A DNA stretch of 64,000 nt from assembly GCF_002127325.2 (NCBI RefSeq), contig NC_035436.2, positions 120,766,771-120,830,770 on the forward strand. The letters are read 5' to 3'. This document shows, one piece after another, positions 53,637 through 64,000 of the stretch (position 1 is the stretch's first letter; every line of letters begins with the position of its first letter). The position numbers were made by a program, and so were the translations under genes. The stretch comes from Helianthus annuus (taxonomy: Eukaryota; Streptophyta; Magnoliopsida; Asterales; Asteraceae). The notes under the pieces are model-generated. The model was not told where the DNA came from, did not search any database, and worked only from the letters and a program-made list of their open reading frames with translations.

Positions 53637-55830
53637 TGTGACAACTCGTACTTTACCGTCTCGTACATTACGTGTAACCATTGAACTAGTGTGATTACGT
53701 GATCATATTAATTGAATGAATGTTGTGTTATGTGCTTGATGTTTACTATTTGTACATGTATGAATCGGACCGCACAACACACCCACACTCGCACAAGCCC
53801 ATTCGGGCCTTATACTTTGCACACGGGTTATTAGGGCAGCCCATGTGGGTTCGGCCCACTCCCCTCTAACCGTGTAAATCCCATAGTTGGGGATAGGTTT
53901 TGGTTAGTTGTCACCAACACAAAAACACACAAAACCCTAGCTAGTTTCCTCTCTCTCTCGGCTTGCTTGGAACCCGACGACACACACACACACTTTGAAG
54001 CTTGTGAAACGAATCGATCCTCTACCTTCATCCGGTTAGTGTTATTGTGCTGATTGAATGTTTTGGTTGTATGTTGTTGCTATTATACGTGCATGCTAAC
54101 CGAGGATTCTGGTCCATATGATTGTTTTTGATGGTAGTTAATAATGTGTTGTTGATCGGCTCGCATATACAAATCAATCTAGGTTGCATGATGTAGAATC
54201 AAACCGGTATTGTATGATGATGATGATCCGCTGTTATGATTAGGTCTAGGATTGGATAAACATATTGATGATTCATTAATAGGCTCTATGATTGTTAAAC
54301 CGGGTATGTTTAAGGGTTTTGATAGATTGTTCTCGATTACGGGTTGTTATGATTTAAGGAATGGTTATAAGGTTCATATGATTTGGTGTTACAATTGTTC
54401 TGTTGATCGATGATTACTTGAATGGTAAACTGTTAATTGATTTTTGGAAACTGTCAATGATAATTGAATTGCCTAAATGAATTGCATGAAATCAGGAAAC
54501 CGGTTACACATTCGGTTGCGACTCGGATTGCGAGTCGGAACCCCACTCGAGACCACAAACAGCACAAGCCGCAATCATGGTTGCGAGTCAGATTGCGACT
54601 CGTAACCAAACCATGATGAGCCGAGACCACTTGTTGCGACTCGTATTCAGCCGTTACGACTCGAGATCCTCGTTGCGACTCGTAACCCCGTTGCGAGTCG
54701 AGACCACCATTACGCGCACACTGTTGGGCCTTCACTGTCACGGGCCCAATCTATTGAGCCCAACGATTTGAATTGTGGACTGTTATGTTATTGGGCCGGG
54801 TATTGTTGGACTTAGACAATTGGGTCCTCACATGCTATGTCTTATCTGCTTACGTGCGTACATGTTTGCCATGACTATACGTGATTACTATATACGTGCT
54901 ATATACGAACCTGACTCGTATAATAACCATGATAGGACGTGGTTGACCATTTACTTGCTACTTATATTCCTTGTGTATCTGCCGAGCAAACCAAGGTGAG
55001 TTCACACAGCCAAGGCATGGGATTCCCGGGTTGGGAATTGGGTTGGATATGTTATTGTAAAAGGAGTTACTCGTACTTACGCATATACCAGACTATAGAC
55101 CATCGTCCTCAGGTTAGTCAGGACACGTTACGTAAAGCCTACGTAACCCAGTATATTTTCCATATGTCTCCCGGGTCGGGAGGACACGTTACGTAAAACC
55201 TACGTAACCCAATACCATCTACTGGCTTCCAGATCGGAAGGTCACGCTGCGTAAAGCCTACGTAGCCCTCACGCGTACCATGTCCTCGGGGAAGGGCACG
55301 TCACGTAAAGCCTACGTGACCCTGTACGTTTTCCTGTTCTCGGTAAAGAAGAACACATGGTCGGAAGTTAGTCTAGTAAGTACCGTTAATGAGAAGCCCT
55401 CATTAGCCAAGATAAACATGGGAAGCCCCCACCTTTATTACACACTAGTATGGGAAGCCCCCACTAGCTATACTTATGCATTACATTATGAACTTACTTT
55501 CTGTGAACTCGCTCAACTAGTTGTTGATTATTTGCTGCATGCCTTGCAGGACCTTAGGTATACTGGAGCTTGCACAGGGAGGAGCAGGTCGTTGTGGGAT
55601 ACGGATCATGAACTATTTATGAACTTATTACTCGTATATCTATTTTGAGATTACATACTATGCTTCCGCTATTTAAACGATGTTTGGTATTGGAACATCA
55701 ATCATGTCACGATGATTTACATTATTTACTTTTATATTAAATGCTATGTTTGATATGATTGATGGCTTGATCCTGGTCAGTCACGCTCCCAAGCGGTGAT
55801 ACTCCGCGGGTGGATTTTGGGGGTGTGACA
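53637..55830 (+). repeat. Element E 3' LTR
   Basis: Near-identical to the 5' LTR, with the same motif group (54511-54708), intron candidate (54996-55549) and hairpin ladder. Followed by CAGGT (55831-55835). Confidence 0.95.
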
Positions 55831-57233
55831 CAGGTCCTCTCGAGTCAGGCTTGAGTCGAGATCAGGAGATCTCAAGTCGCAACCTACCCGATCTCGAGTC
55901 CCCTGTTGTTTGTCTGGTTCCGAGTGGTCACTAAGTGGTCTCGACTCGAAACCGCCAGATCTCGACTCGCAACCACTGTGGCAACCTTTCTAGAATGTTT
56001 ACCACCCTTGTACGATCCAATCATTTTGCACAATCATGATTTCATGTTCTGACCAATCAAAATGCATAAACATGTTCCAAATATTCCACTTTAACCAAAA
56101 CAAATCAAACACCACATTTTTCAAATATTCATATCATCAAGCAAACTGTTCATCAGATTTCACACACCTCATATCACACTTAATGGATCACTAATCTTAT
56201 ATATCCTAAAACAATTACCAAGTATATTATGCCTAGGGCTCACAATATGCAAGGGAAAATCAATAATACTACAACAACAGCCCTTTACACTCTTTTAACG
56301 CTACACCTTTATCCACTAATCATCACGCAATGCCCAAGTTTTTGCAACACTTCATTCTAGATATAGCATTCTTTTAACCATGCTTAGTTTACATACATGA
56401 CTATTAAACCGAGACCCACAATCAGCCCATCTATTCATACAATATTAACTTAGAAACACCAAAATCGTACAAGGCCACATCAACAGTTGTTCATTTTTAA
56501 ATCTTGCAAGAAGTTTACAATCTATTTTAACCCAGCATCATCACTTATAGTAAATCAAGACTCACAACAATCAAGATGGACATTCTACTGACCGAAAGTT
56601 TATAAAATGCATATTAGCACCCACTGACCAAACATTCATACACATGTTCTCATTTTACAATCAGAATCAAATAGAAAACGAGCACTAATGGCACAAGAGT
56701 TACAAATCAAAATCACATATACTCACCGGAGAAATATGGAACGAGTGAAGATGTGTGTGCTATGGTTGCACCGTGACTCGAATCCATCCAGTAACCACCT
56801 CCGCCGCCAACTGGGATCACCACCACCAGCTTCAGCACTGTTCGAGCTTCCGCCGGAACTCAGGCGCCGCCGCACCACTGCCGCTGTTAGTGAGGCCGCC
56901 GCCGCTAATGGGGCTTTCCATCCTTCTCAGCTCCTTCTATCTCTCTCTCTCTCTGCTGCTTCTTCTAATAGGTGCGTGTAGGATGGCAACGAAGGAGGAA
57001 CAGGGAATTCGTGTTTGCGGGTGTGCGTGTGGGAATGAGACGAGGGAAGGGGGATGGGTTTCAGGGATGTTCGCCAGACAGATACAGGGCACGAGTGTTT
57101 GGCCGGAACTCCGGCTCCGGTCACCGGATTATTCTGATCGATCGGAAGAAGAAGGGAGGGGAAGAAGGGGAAGTTGTCGGCTGGTGTGCTTTGCGTAGGG
57201 TTTCCCATTTTTTTTTTTGAAATCTATAATGAA

Positions 57234-57241
57234 CTTATATA
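57234..57241 (-). promoter_or_regulatory. TATA box in F LTR (twin 63595-63602)
   Basis: The minus strand reads CCCTATATAAGTTC. A GA-rich (plus strand) leader follows in transcriptional sense. Confidence 0.6.
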
Positions 57242-57449
57242 GGGTAGGGTTTAGGTAAGTTGGTTGGGCTTGGGCTCGTGTGCATGGATCCGAAAGATAT
57301 CGTGTGCCTTATCTAACGAACTAGCGCGTTTAATTGATAATCAAATTTAACGGAAATTGTATACATAAACTGAATATGTTCGGCTCGGGTTAGTTGTTAA
57401 ATGGTTGGTTCCTCTTGTCGCGCGTTATTATTATTTGATAAATATTAAT

Positions 57450-57456
57450 AATAGTA

Positions 57457-57530
<74 letters not shown>
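57450..57530. repeat. (TAA)n microsatellite in F LTR
   Basis: Long pure run of AAT/TAA triplets. The copy in the other F LTR (about 63807-63868) is shorter and interrupted, so the lengths diverged after insertion. Confidence 0.95.
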
Positions 57531-57578
57531 CACAGGCTCGTTTCTCGACGTTCAGGTTCAAGGGTTCGAGTTGTCACA

Positions 57579-57985
57579 TTCTCCCCATGTTACAGGAATT
57601 TCGTCCTTGAAATTTAAGCAAAAGTCACACAATACGCTCTATATGTATACATAGACTCCGTTACCATGCATAGATACAAGCAGATTTCACGAAAGTCCAC
57701 GGAACGAACATGTAAGCCACAGGTAACATACAGTCACATAGCACGGAAAAATCATGTAGCGCAAGATTCTCATAGTTTGTACGTATTTCACATAGTATAG
57801 AATTTCACAAATTTGATTATAACATCCAATAAACGTACAAGAAAACCTAAAGTGTCACATTATCCCCAAGTTCAAGAAATTTCGTCCCGAAATTTAGTGC
57901 GTAGCCGCTGACAAGCTAGTGTGATTAAACGTTTTCGTGGGGTGTCACATCATCCCCTTGTTGGCTTGAAATTTCTTCCCGAAAT
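57579..57985 (-). other. Three hairpin/polypurine modules of F
   Basis: Minus sense, from inside outward: about 57985-57946 (GAAATTTCGGGAAGAAATTTC, AAGGGGATGA, TGTGACACCCC), 57896-57850 (AAATTTCG-GGA-CGAAATTT, CTTGGGGATAA, TGTGACACTTTAGG), and 57617-57579 (AATTTC...GAAATT, ATGGGGAGAA) at the true LTR start. One more than C or E. Confidence 0.65.
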
Positions 57986-58314
57986 TTCAGTTGTAGCTTC
58001 AGTGCTGGAAGTAATGTTTGTAAACAACTGGGGATACATGCACATCTGCTGGTTTTCCCGTTCCCATGTAAACTCTGGGTTACAGCGTGAGTTCCAACGA
58101 ACTCGGTATGTTGGTCACACTACGCTCGAGGGTTTTGATTTCTTGATCCTTGATCTCAACCGGTTTCTCAACGAAGCGTAGTTTGTTGCTAATCACGAGT
58201 TCCTAAAAAGGAATTAACGAATGTTTCATCTGACAGACACTCCTTCAGATTAGGCATGTGAAAGACGTTGTGTACCGCACTCGGCTCTTCAGGCAGGTTT
58301 AGTCTATAACAACC
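57986..58314 (-). pseudogene. F integrase end and chromodomain remnant
   Basis: In shifted minus-strand frames, pieces match the C/E tail: a KV-YRLNLP-like start, HMPNLKECLSDE, VEKPVEIKDQEIKTLERS, and EFTW-like residues. No continuous frame remains. Confidence 0.6.
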
Positions 58315-59052
58315 TTACCGATCCCCTCGGTAAATTTCGAACGGTCTAACATATCGCGGATCAAGTTTGCCCTGTTTGTCAAAACGTACCACACCCTTCC
58401 AGGGTGAAACTTTAAGTAGAACCCAGTCTCTGACTCGGAGTTCTAGAGGTTTCCTACGCTTACCCGCGTAGCCTTTCTGACAGTCTGGAGCTGCCGCCAT
58501 GCGTTGCCTATTCCGGGCAATCCTACTCGTTGTGTCAAGTGCAAGTTCTGGGCCGGTAATTTGGCTTCCGCCCAACACAGAGGTGACCGGCATCTGCGTC
58601 CGTGCAATGCCTCAAATGATGTTGCCTGAATGCCAATGCGGTAGCAGTGGTTGGAAGAGATTCTTCAAAGGGAAGTGTCACTCGTGTCAAAGGATGATAA
58701 TACATGTTCTCAGCATGCGTTGGAGTGTTTGGATGGTGCGTTTGGCCTGACCATCTGTTTGCAGGCGATAAGTGATGCTCATGCCTAACTGTGAGCCAAA
58801 GGTTTTTGTATCTAGTCTGAGGCGAATCGGATACAGAACGTAGGTTTCGATCAAAAGCGATAGCAGTTGGCACTCCGTGCCCCCACAGCTACTTCTATTA
58901 AGTAGATGGTTGTAGGTTCGGAAACTTATCAGTTTCTTGGGTTGCGTGGCGTTACTAGCAGACATTTCACCAATGCCTTGGATATGATAAGATAAGATAG
59001 AAGCACCTCGTAGAACATCTTTCAATTGCTGGAGTTGCGGATTATTGTGCAC
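58315..59052 (-). pseudogene. F integrase remnant, frameshifted
   Basis: Two overlapping frames carry integrase core pieces: FGSQLGMSITYRLQTDGQAKRTIQTLQRMLRTC (about 58790-58690) and VPTAIAFDRN where relatives have the second aspartate (SDRDARF). Another frame, 58593-58315, holds IARNRQRMAAAPDCQKGYAGKRRKPLE and [23 protein letters not shown]. The catalytic glutamate of QSER is replaced by lysine (QAKR). Non-functional. Confidence 0.85.
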
Positions 59053-60991
59053 CTTCCTAATGTCAGGTGATACTCTTTCCGGTCAAAATCGTGAGGGGTT
59101 TCGTGTGGAAGTACCAGGGTAGAGCCTAGGAGTCGTCCTGATCCCCACTGGTTCTCGGAATAGGTTCAGACGCCGTTGAAAGAAACAAGTGTCGAATTCT
59201 GACAGGATGGAATAAATTCGAGTGTCGTAACTAGGTATTAATCGTATCGAGTTCGAAGAACAGTGCTCGCCATACCCGTTACCCCCGGGGTATCCTTGTC
59301 TCGTTGCTCCAACGGGTAACATTTGTAGAAAGTAATTCGTCCGAACGGAGATTTGTGCAGAATAGAGTAGGATAAGGAGCATGGAATCCGTGTAACATGG
59401 CACGAGTAGCGAGATAATGCAAGAAGGGTAGTCAAAATTGGTGCGTCCAACTTGAGATAGAACACAAAAGGCTATGAGGTCGGCAATAAGGATTTTCCTG
59501 GTGTCGATGAGGTAGTTGGTCATACACAAGCTGTGGGCGGTTTGGATTAAGGAACGTCGCTTGTCGATAAGGTGCGTTATGTCGATTGGGTTAGTATAAA
59601 AAGTAGCTAGTGAGGGATGGTCGTCGTGCGGGTCTATTGGTTTTAGGGTCTATTGAGGCGTCTGGCAGGATGTGATTCCTCAAATCGGTAAGAGACCAAG
59701 TTCGAATGGATTGTTCCAAGTTGCAAATGAGTTTGGAGCGGCGTTTGCGTCGTCGAGGGGTTTTGATGGGAAACTACGAAAATAGGTTTTCGAGAAAAGT
59801 ACGACTAAAGTAACACGTTGCAGAATTTTCAAGGGCTAAAAAGATTGTTGGCTAAAGGTTGAGTTTGTTGAATTCACCAAACTGAAGAGAGATCTAGTCA
59901 AGGTTTCTATACGAAGAAACGTGGACGTCGCGATAAAGAAATGATAGAAGCGGGGATACCATCTGAGCAATAAACACGAATTCGTACGAAAGCTGGTGAA
60001 AGGATTCACAGAATCAGAAAAGTCGTCAAGGAATAATGGTTCTTGGCAAATGGAGGATAAGGTAGGCATCTAGATCACCGTACTCGTCGGTGGGTTGACT
60101 GGTTCATAACTACACTGGTTTGTAAGAAAGATATCAATTTGCTAAGTTTTGAGGCGTGCTAAGGTATAAGGTTGAACTTTAATAAGGGTTAACCATGTAA
60201 CGGGGATTCAGAGGAAGTCAGTTCTGTGATCGATAGGATAAGGTGATACGGTTGCTGGCACTGTAATGAGAAGCGTATACCGCAAATGCTTCTTGTGTTC
60301 GAGGTGTGCGAGCGGAAATCCGAAAAGTGTAAACCTACTAGAATGTTTCGAAAATCCAAGTGATCGGTCGGATGAGGGAACAAGCCACGCCGCTGAAGTC
60401 GTAAAAAGAAATGTGTGAGCAGAAAGGATGCGAATAACAACGTCGTTCCTTCTAACATCCCATGATATAGGGGTGGCTCCCCTTTGGCAATTCGTTCTCG
60501 TAATTTCTCTATGCGTTTCGTAGCAGGCCTCTCCTAAGCGAGTATATCAAGTAACCGTTCACCGCGTCGTTTCGTCCCAATCCAGGGGTGACATTAGGAA
60601 GTACATGGACGAGGGCTTGGAATAACCTGTTCCTTGCCCAAAGTGTATCCTGGTTTCGAATCGGGCTTTTGGAGGACTTGCTCCTGTTTAACACATAACA
60701 CGCTAGTCTAGCCTTCGTATGATCCACTGTATTAAATACTAAATATACGCACATATATGCTAATTATACACATACACACATGCGTGTTCACACACATAAG
60801 TTATGCACAAGTAAATGTCGTTAGCCTACCATCACCAGGTGAGCATCTGAGGTTGACGAACCTTGCAATCCGGAGTGTGGTGTAGTTGTGGTTTCCATTA
60901 AAGAACGGTTATAGTCTGGTTTTCTTATAAAAATATTTTATTTCCCAAACCAAAATATTTTATATTTAAAACCTAGTTCTCTATAACCAAT
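59053..60991 (-). other. F interior without recognisable coding sequence
   Basis: The part next to the primer site (60880-60991) matches the leader of C and E. Between about 59053 and 60850 I find short ORFs but no gag, protease or reverse transcriptase motif on either strand. It may be replaced or heavily decayed sequence. Confidence 0.55.
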
Positions 60992-61004
60992 GGCTCTGAT
61001 ACCA
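60992..61004 (-). other. Primer binding site of F
   Basis: TGGTATCAGAGCC on the minus strand, three bases after the LTR end GGGTGTGACA. Confidence 0.87.
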
Positions 61005-61007
61005 ATC

Positions 61008-63914
61008 TGTCACACCCTCAAAATCCACACGCGGAGTATTACCGCGAGGCGTGTGACGACCAGGATCTTAGCCACTAATTATTTTGAATGGATTAGTTAT
61101 TGCTATAAACATTAGCATAATTAGTGACCTAATTTAAATTTTTCAAAACATAGTTTAAGTCCACAGCGGAGAGGGGAAGAAAACGCATCATAATTGAAAC
61201 CACAAGTTTATTAACATGATACTTACGAATCACGCACTCCATCCGATTGCAACGTCCGTCCAAAGCTGTATCGAGCAACCTGCAAAGCATGCAGTAGAGT
61301 GTCAACATAACGTTGGCGAGTTCACGTGTTTGCAGATTTCCAGTTTTAATTCCAAAAACTTGTTTTAACCAGTTAATTTACCCGTTTATACATGCCATGG
61401 GGAGCTACCCCATAAGTAAGCGACTAAACTGTTTTTCCAATACCGAACACTAGGTAACCGTTGCGTTTCCACAGGATGCCCCGATGTCAATGTTCTATCA
61501 TCATTACGGATGCCTGAGTACATTAGTTCACGACCGATCCCATACCATGGCACGGTGTGAGGTTGGTAAGACCTAAATAGCGCTATCAACTAATAACCCG
61601 TTCGCCTGGCCCCGGCGACTAATCGGTATTATGTAGTAGGGACTTAAGTGATAGAGTTTCGTTTAGTGTTGCTCGTTGCATTTCCGTATAAACAGTAATT
61701 AACTAAAAGTTCCCAGTAACAAGGGAAGAAAAGTAAGTTTGTATCCCTCACCGGGGATAATGTTGTTACCCGTATCCCACACAAGGAGATAGAAATACCG
61801 CATCCCTCATAAGGAGATAGTAAGCGATTCCAAACCAGGAAAAGTTGTTTCGTTCCGTTTCCCAACCACCGGGAATGCATGCTTTAAGTAAAAAGTAGTG
61901 AACTCACCTTTGCTTTGCTCGGTAGTTAATTTACTTGTGTTACGTTGGTCAACCATACCCTATTATGGTTTATAAATATTTATTAGGTTCGTGTGCAAGT
62001 AATGGCATGTACAACTACACGTATCTAGCACATAGCACGTAGGTTACACTAGCATAGCAGCGTATGCGTCATTGGGCCTATCCTATCATACAAACAGTTA
62101 AACAGTAACAGTTAAACAGCAACAATGATACACAGTCCATAACAGCAGTTTGTGCGGCCCACTAAATAAGTGAAGTAGTCCAGTCGGAACCAGGTGGTCT
62201 CGAGTCAGGCTTGAGTCGAGATCAGGAGATCTCAAGTCGCAACCTACCCGATCTCGAGTCCCCTGTTGTTTGTCTGGTTCCGAGTGGTCACTAAGTGGTC
62301 TCGACTCGAAACCGCCAGATCTCGACTCGCAACCACTGTGACAACCTTTCTAGAATGTTTACCACCCTTGTACGATCCAATCATTTTGCACAATCATGAT
62401 TTCATGTACTGACCAATCAAAATGCATAAACATGTTCCAAATATTCCACTTTAACCAAAACGAATCAAACACCACATTTTTCAAATATTCATATCATCAA
62501 GCAAACTGTTCATCAGATTTCACACACCTCATATCACACTTAATGGATCACTAATCTTATATATCCTAAAACAATTACCAAGTATATTGTGCCTAGGGTT
62601 CACAATATGCAAGGGAAAATCAATAATACTACAACAGCAGCCCTTTACACTCTTTTAACGCTACACCTTTATCCACTAATCATCACGCAATGCCCAAGTT
62701 TTTGCAACACTTCATTCTAGATATAGCATTCTTTTAACCATGCTTAGTTTACATACATGACTATTAAACCGAGACCCACAATCAGCCCATCTATTCATAC
62801 AATATTAACTTAGAAACACCAAAATGGTACAAGGCCACATCAACAGTTGTTCATTTTTAAATCTTGCAAGAAGTTTACAATCTATTTTAACCCAGCATCA
62901 TCACTTATAGTAAATCAAGACTCACAACAATCAATGTGGACATTCTACTGACCGAAAGTTTATAAAATGCATATTAGCACCCACTGACCAAACATTCATA
63001 CACATGTTCTCATTTTACCATCAGAATCAAATAGAAAACAAGCACTAATGGCACAAGAGTTACAAATCAAAATCACATATACTCACCGAAGAAATATGGA
63101 ACGATTGAAGATGTGTGTGCTATGGTTGCACCGTGACTCGAATCCATCCAGTAACCACCTCCGCCGCCAACTGGGATCACCACCACCAGCTTCAGCACTG
63201 TTCGAGCTTCCGCCGGAACTCAGGCGCCGCCGCACCACTGCCGCTGTCAGTGAGGCCGCCGCCGCTAATGGGGCTTTCCATCCTTCTCAGCTCCTTCTAT
63301 CTCTCTCTCTCTGCTGCTTCTTCTAATAGGTGCGTGTAGGATGGCAACGAAGGAGGAACAGGGAATTCGTGTTTGCGGGTGTGCGTGTGGGAATGAGACG
63401 AGGGAGGGGGATGGGTTTCAGGGATGTTCGCCAGACAGATACAGGGAACGAGTGTTTGGCCGGAACTCCGGCTCCGGTCACCGGAGTATTCTGATCGATC
63501 GGAAGAAGAAGGGAGGGGAAGAAGGGGAAGTTGTCGGCTGGTGTGCTTTGCGTAGGGTTTCCCATTCTTTTTTTTTTTTGAAATCTATAATGAACTTATA
63601 TAGGGTAGGGTTTAGGTAAGTTGGTTGGGCTTGGGCTCGTGTGCATGGATCCGAAAGATATCGTGTGCCTTATCTAACGAACTAGCCCGTTTAATTGATA
63701 ATCAAATTTAACGGAAATTGTATACATAAACTGAATATGTTCGGCTCGGGTTAGTTGTTAAATGGTTGGTTCCTCTTGTCGCGCGTTATTATTATTTGAT
63801 AAATAATAATAATAGTAATAGTAATAATAATAATAATAATAGTAATAATAATAATAATAATAATAATCAAGGCTCGTTTCTCGACGTTCAGGTTCAAGGG
63901 TTCGAGTTGTCACA
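61008..63914 (-). repeat. Element F 5' LTR (uninterrupted copy)
   Basis: Plus strand TGTCACACCC to GAGTTGTCACA. It shows the sequence before E inserted (AACCAGGTGGTCTCGAG at 62187-62203). It carries the same TATA box, donor-like sites, hairpins and GACTCG group (62194-62340) as the split copy. Scattered substitutions against the other copy make F older than E. Confidence 0.93.
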
Positions 63915-64000
63915 TTAAATCACCATCTAGCAAGCTTCATGTGATGATTAACATCACCATCTCAAGAAATCAACAAACAAATATCATTCATGCACTAAAC
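63915..64000. other. Right flank of F
   Basis: The right TTAAA copy (63915-63919), then sequence expected to be continuous with the unit ending at 45214. CATCACCATCT-like words; no gene visible. Confidence 0.6.

Larger units (their letters stand above)
46409..55830 (+). mobile_element. Element E: young Tekay-like chromovirus
   Basis: Two LTRs (46409-48609 and 53637-55830) that differ, as far as I can see, at only two substitutions and a G-run length, a primer site, one gag-pol frame broken by a single stop, and CAGGT duplications. The paired F LTR gives the unoccupied sequence, which confirms the insertion. By these criteria it is the most recent complete element in the window. Confidence 0.95.
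55836..57578 (-). repeat. Element F 3' LTR, initial part (right of E)
   Basis: Minus-strand LTR start TGTGACAACTCGAACC at 57578. A (TAA)n microsatellite at about 57450-57530 lies in U3. TATA box at 57234-57241, a CT- and CA-rich exon-like stretch, donor CTCCG|GTGAGT at 56726, and a GACTCG motif group at 55840-55985. ORFs over 56688-57220 lie in the leader and are not kept between the LTR copies, so I do not call genes there. Confidence 0.9.
45220..63914 (-). mobile_element. Element F: minus-strand chromovirus relic, host of element E
   Basis: On the minus strand: 5' LTR 63914-61008, primer site 61004-60992, a 3.4 kb interior, three hairpin/polypurine modules, and 3' LTR 57578-45220 split by E. 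TTAAA duplications mark both ends. The interior keeps only integrase to chromodomain remains and leader sequence; gag and reverse transcriptase are absent or unrecognisable. The LTRs remain well conserved, so F may have been moved by enzymes from relatives such as C or E. Confidence 0.88.

Noticed and set aside
56688..57220. Overlapping plus and minus ORFs rich in Pro, Ser and Arg in the F LTR
   Set aside because: They lie in the LTR leader, have CT-repeat composition, and the twin copy at 63048-63619 changes frame by small indels.

Overview
This is repeat-rich nuclear DNA from a flowering plant. It is built almost entirely of nested and broken LTR retrotransposons, and I see no host gene I can defend. 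The element types and several recurring signatures (Tekay-like chromoviruses with the cgggacgaaatttc box before the LTR, copia gag polyproteins with a long coiled-coil tail, an Athila/Tat element) suggest an Asteraceae genome. The species is inference.

Layout from left to right. (1) 1-1379 is a minus-strand LTR fragment (Y), facing a plus-strand LTR fragment (X, from 1465). (2) X is split by D (1834-9615, minus strand), an Athila/Tat-like element with two LTRs, a tRNA-Asp-type primer site, a CTAAA target duplication, and only gag and protease. (3) 10522-18817 is A, a Ty3/gypsy chromovirus with decayed gag-pol and a 3.7 kb 3' LTR; its 5' LTR is missing. (4) 18818-20603 is the 3' end of a copia-like element (K). 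(5) 20604-25709 holds two minus-strand copia-like 5' ends: H (LTR, long leader, coiled-coil ORF) and G (LTR and primer site). (6) 26347-33737 is B, a copia-like element that carries gag but no pol. (7) 33735-43386 is C, a chromovirus with a nearly complete gag-pol; its 5' LTR is fused to B's truncated 3' LTR. (8) 45220-63914 is F, a minus-strand chromovirus relic with TTAAA target duplications. A young element E (46409-55830, CAGGT duplications) sits inside one of its LTRs, and F's other LTR (61008-63914) preserves the empty site.

The most interesting signal is in the LTRs rather than the proteins. The four chromovirus LTR types (A, C, E, F) share the order TATA, CT-rich exon-like segment, 5' splice-site-like sequence, a second donor AG|GTGAGT, a ladder of short hairpins, and an acceptor GCAG|G. 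In C, E and F the first ten intron bases pair with a complementary decamer about 40-50 nt before the acceptor. In E seven hairpins have a nearly invariant AAGCC loop and stems that change in a compensatory way. This is what a structured RNA domain inside a leader intron would look like. One possible role is a packaging or regulatory signal present only on unspliced genomic RNA.

Other cross-element patterns: short near-palindromic motif arrays placed both in LTRs and in the leader before gag, a different motif for each element group but one shared between Ty3 LTRs and a copia-like leader; serial copies of a covarying hairpin plus polypurine tract plus TGTGACA; a conserved, covarying 3' noncoding domain in two copia-like elements; and an 86-nt insertion in C's gag with intron-like ends whose removal would keep the downstream frame.
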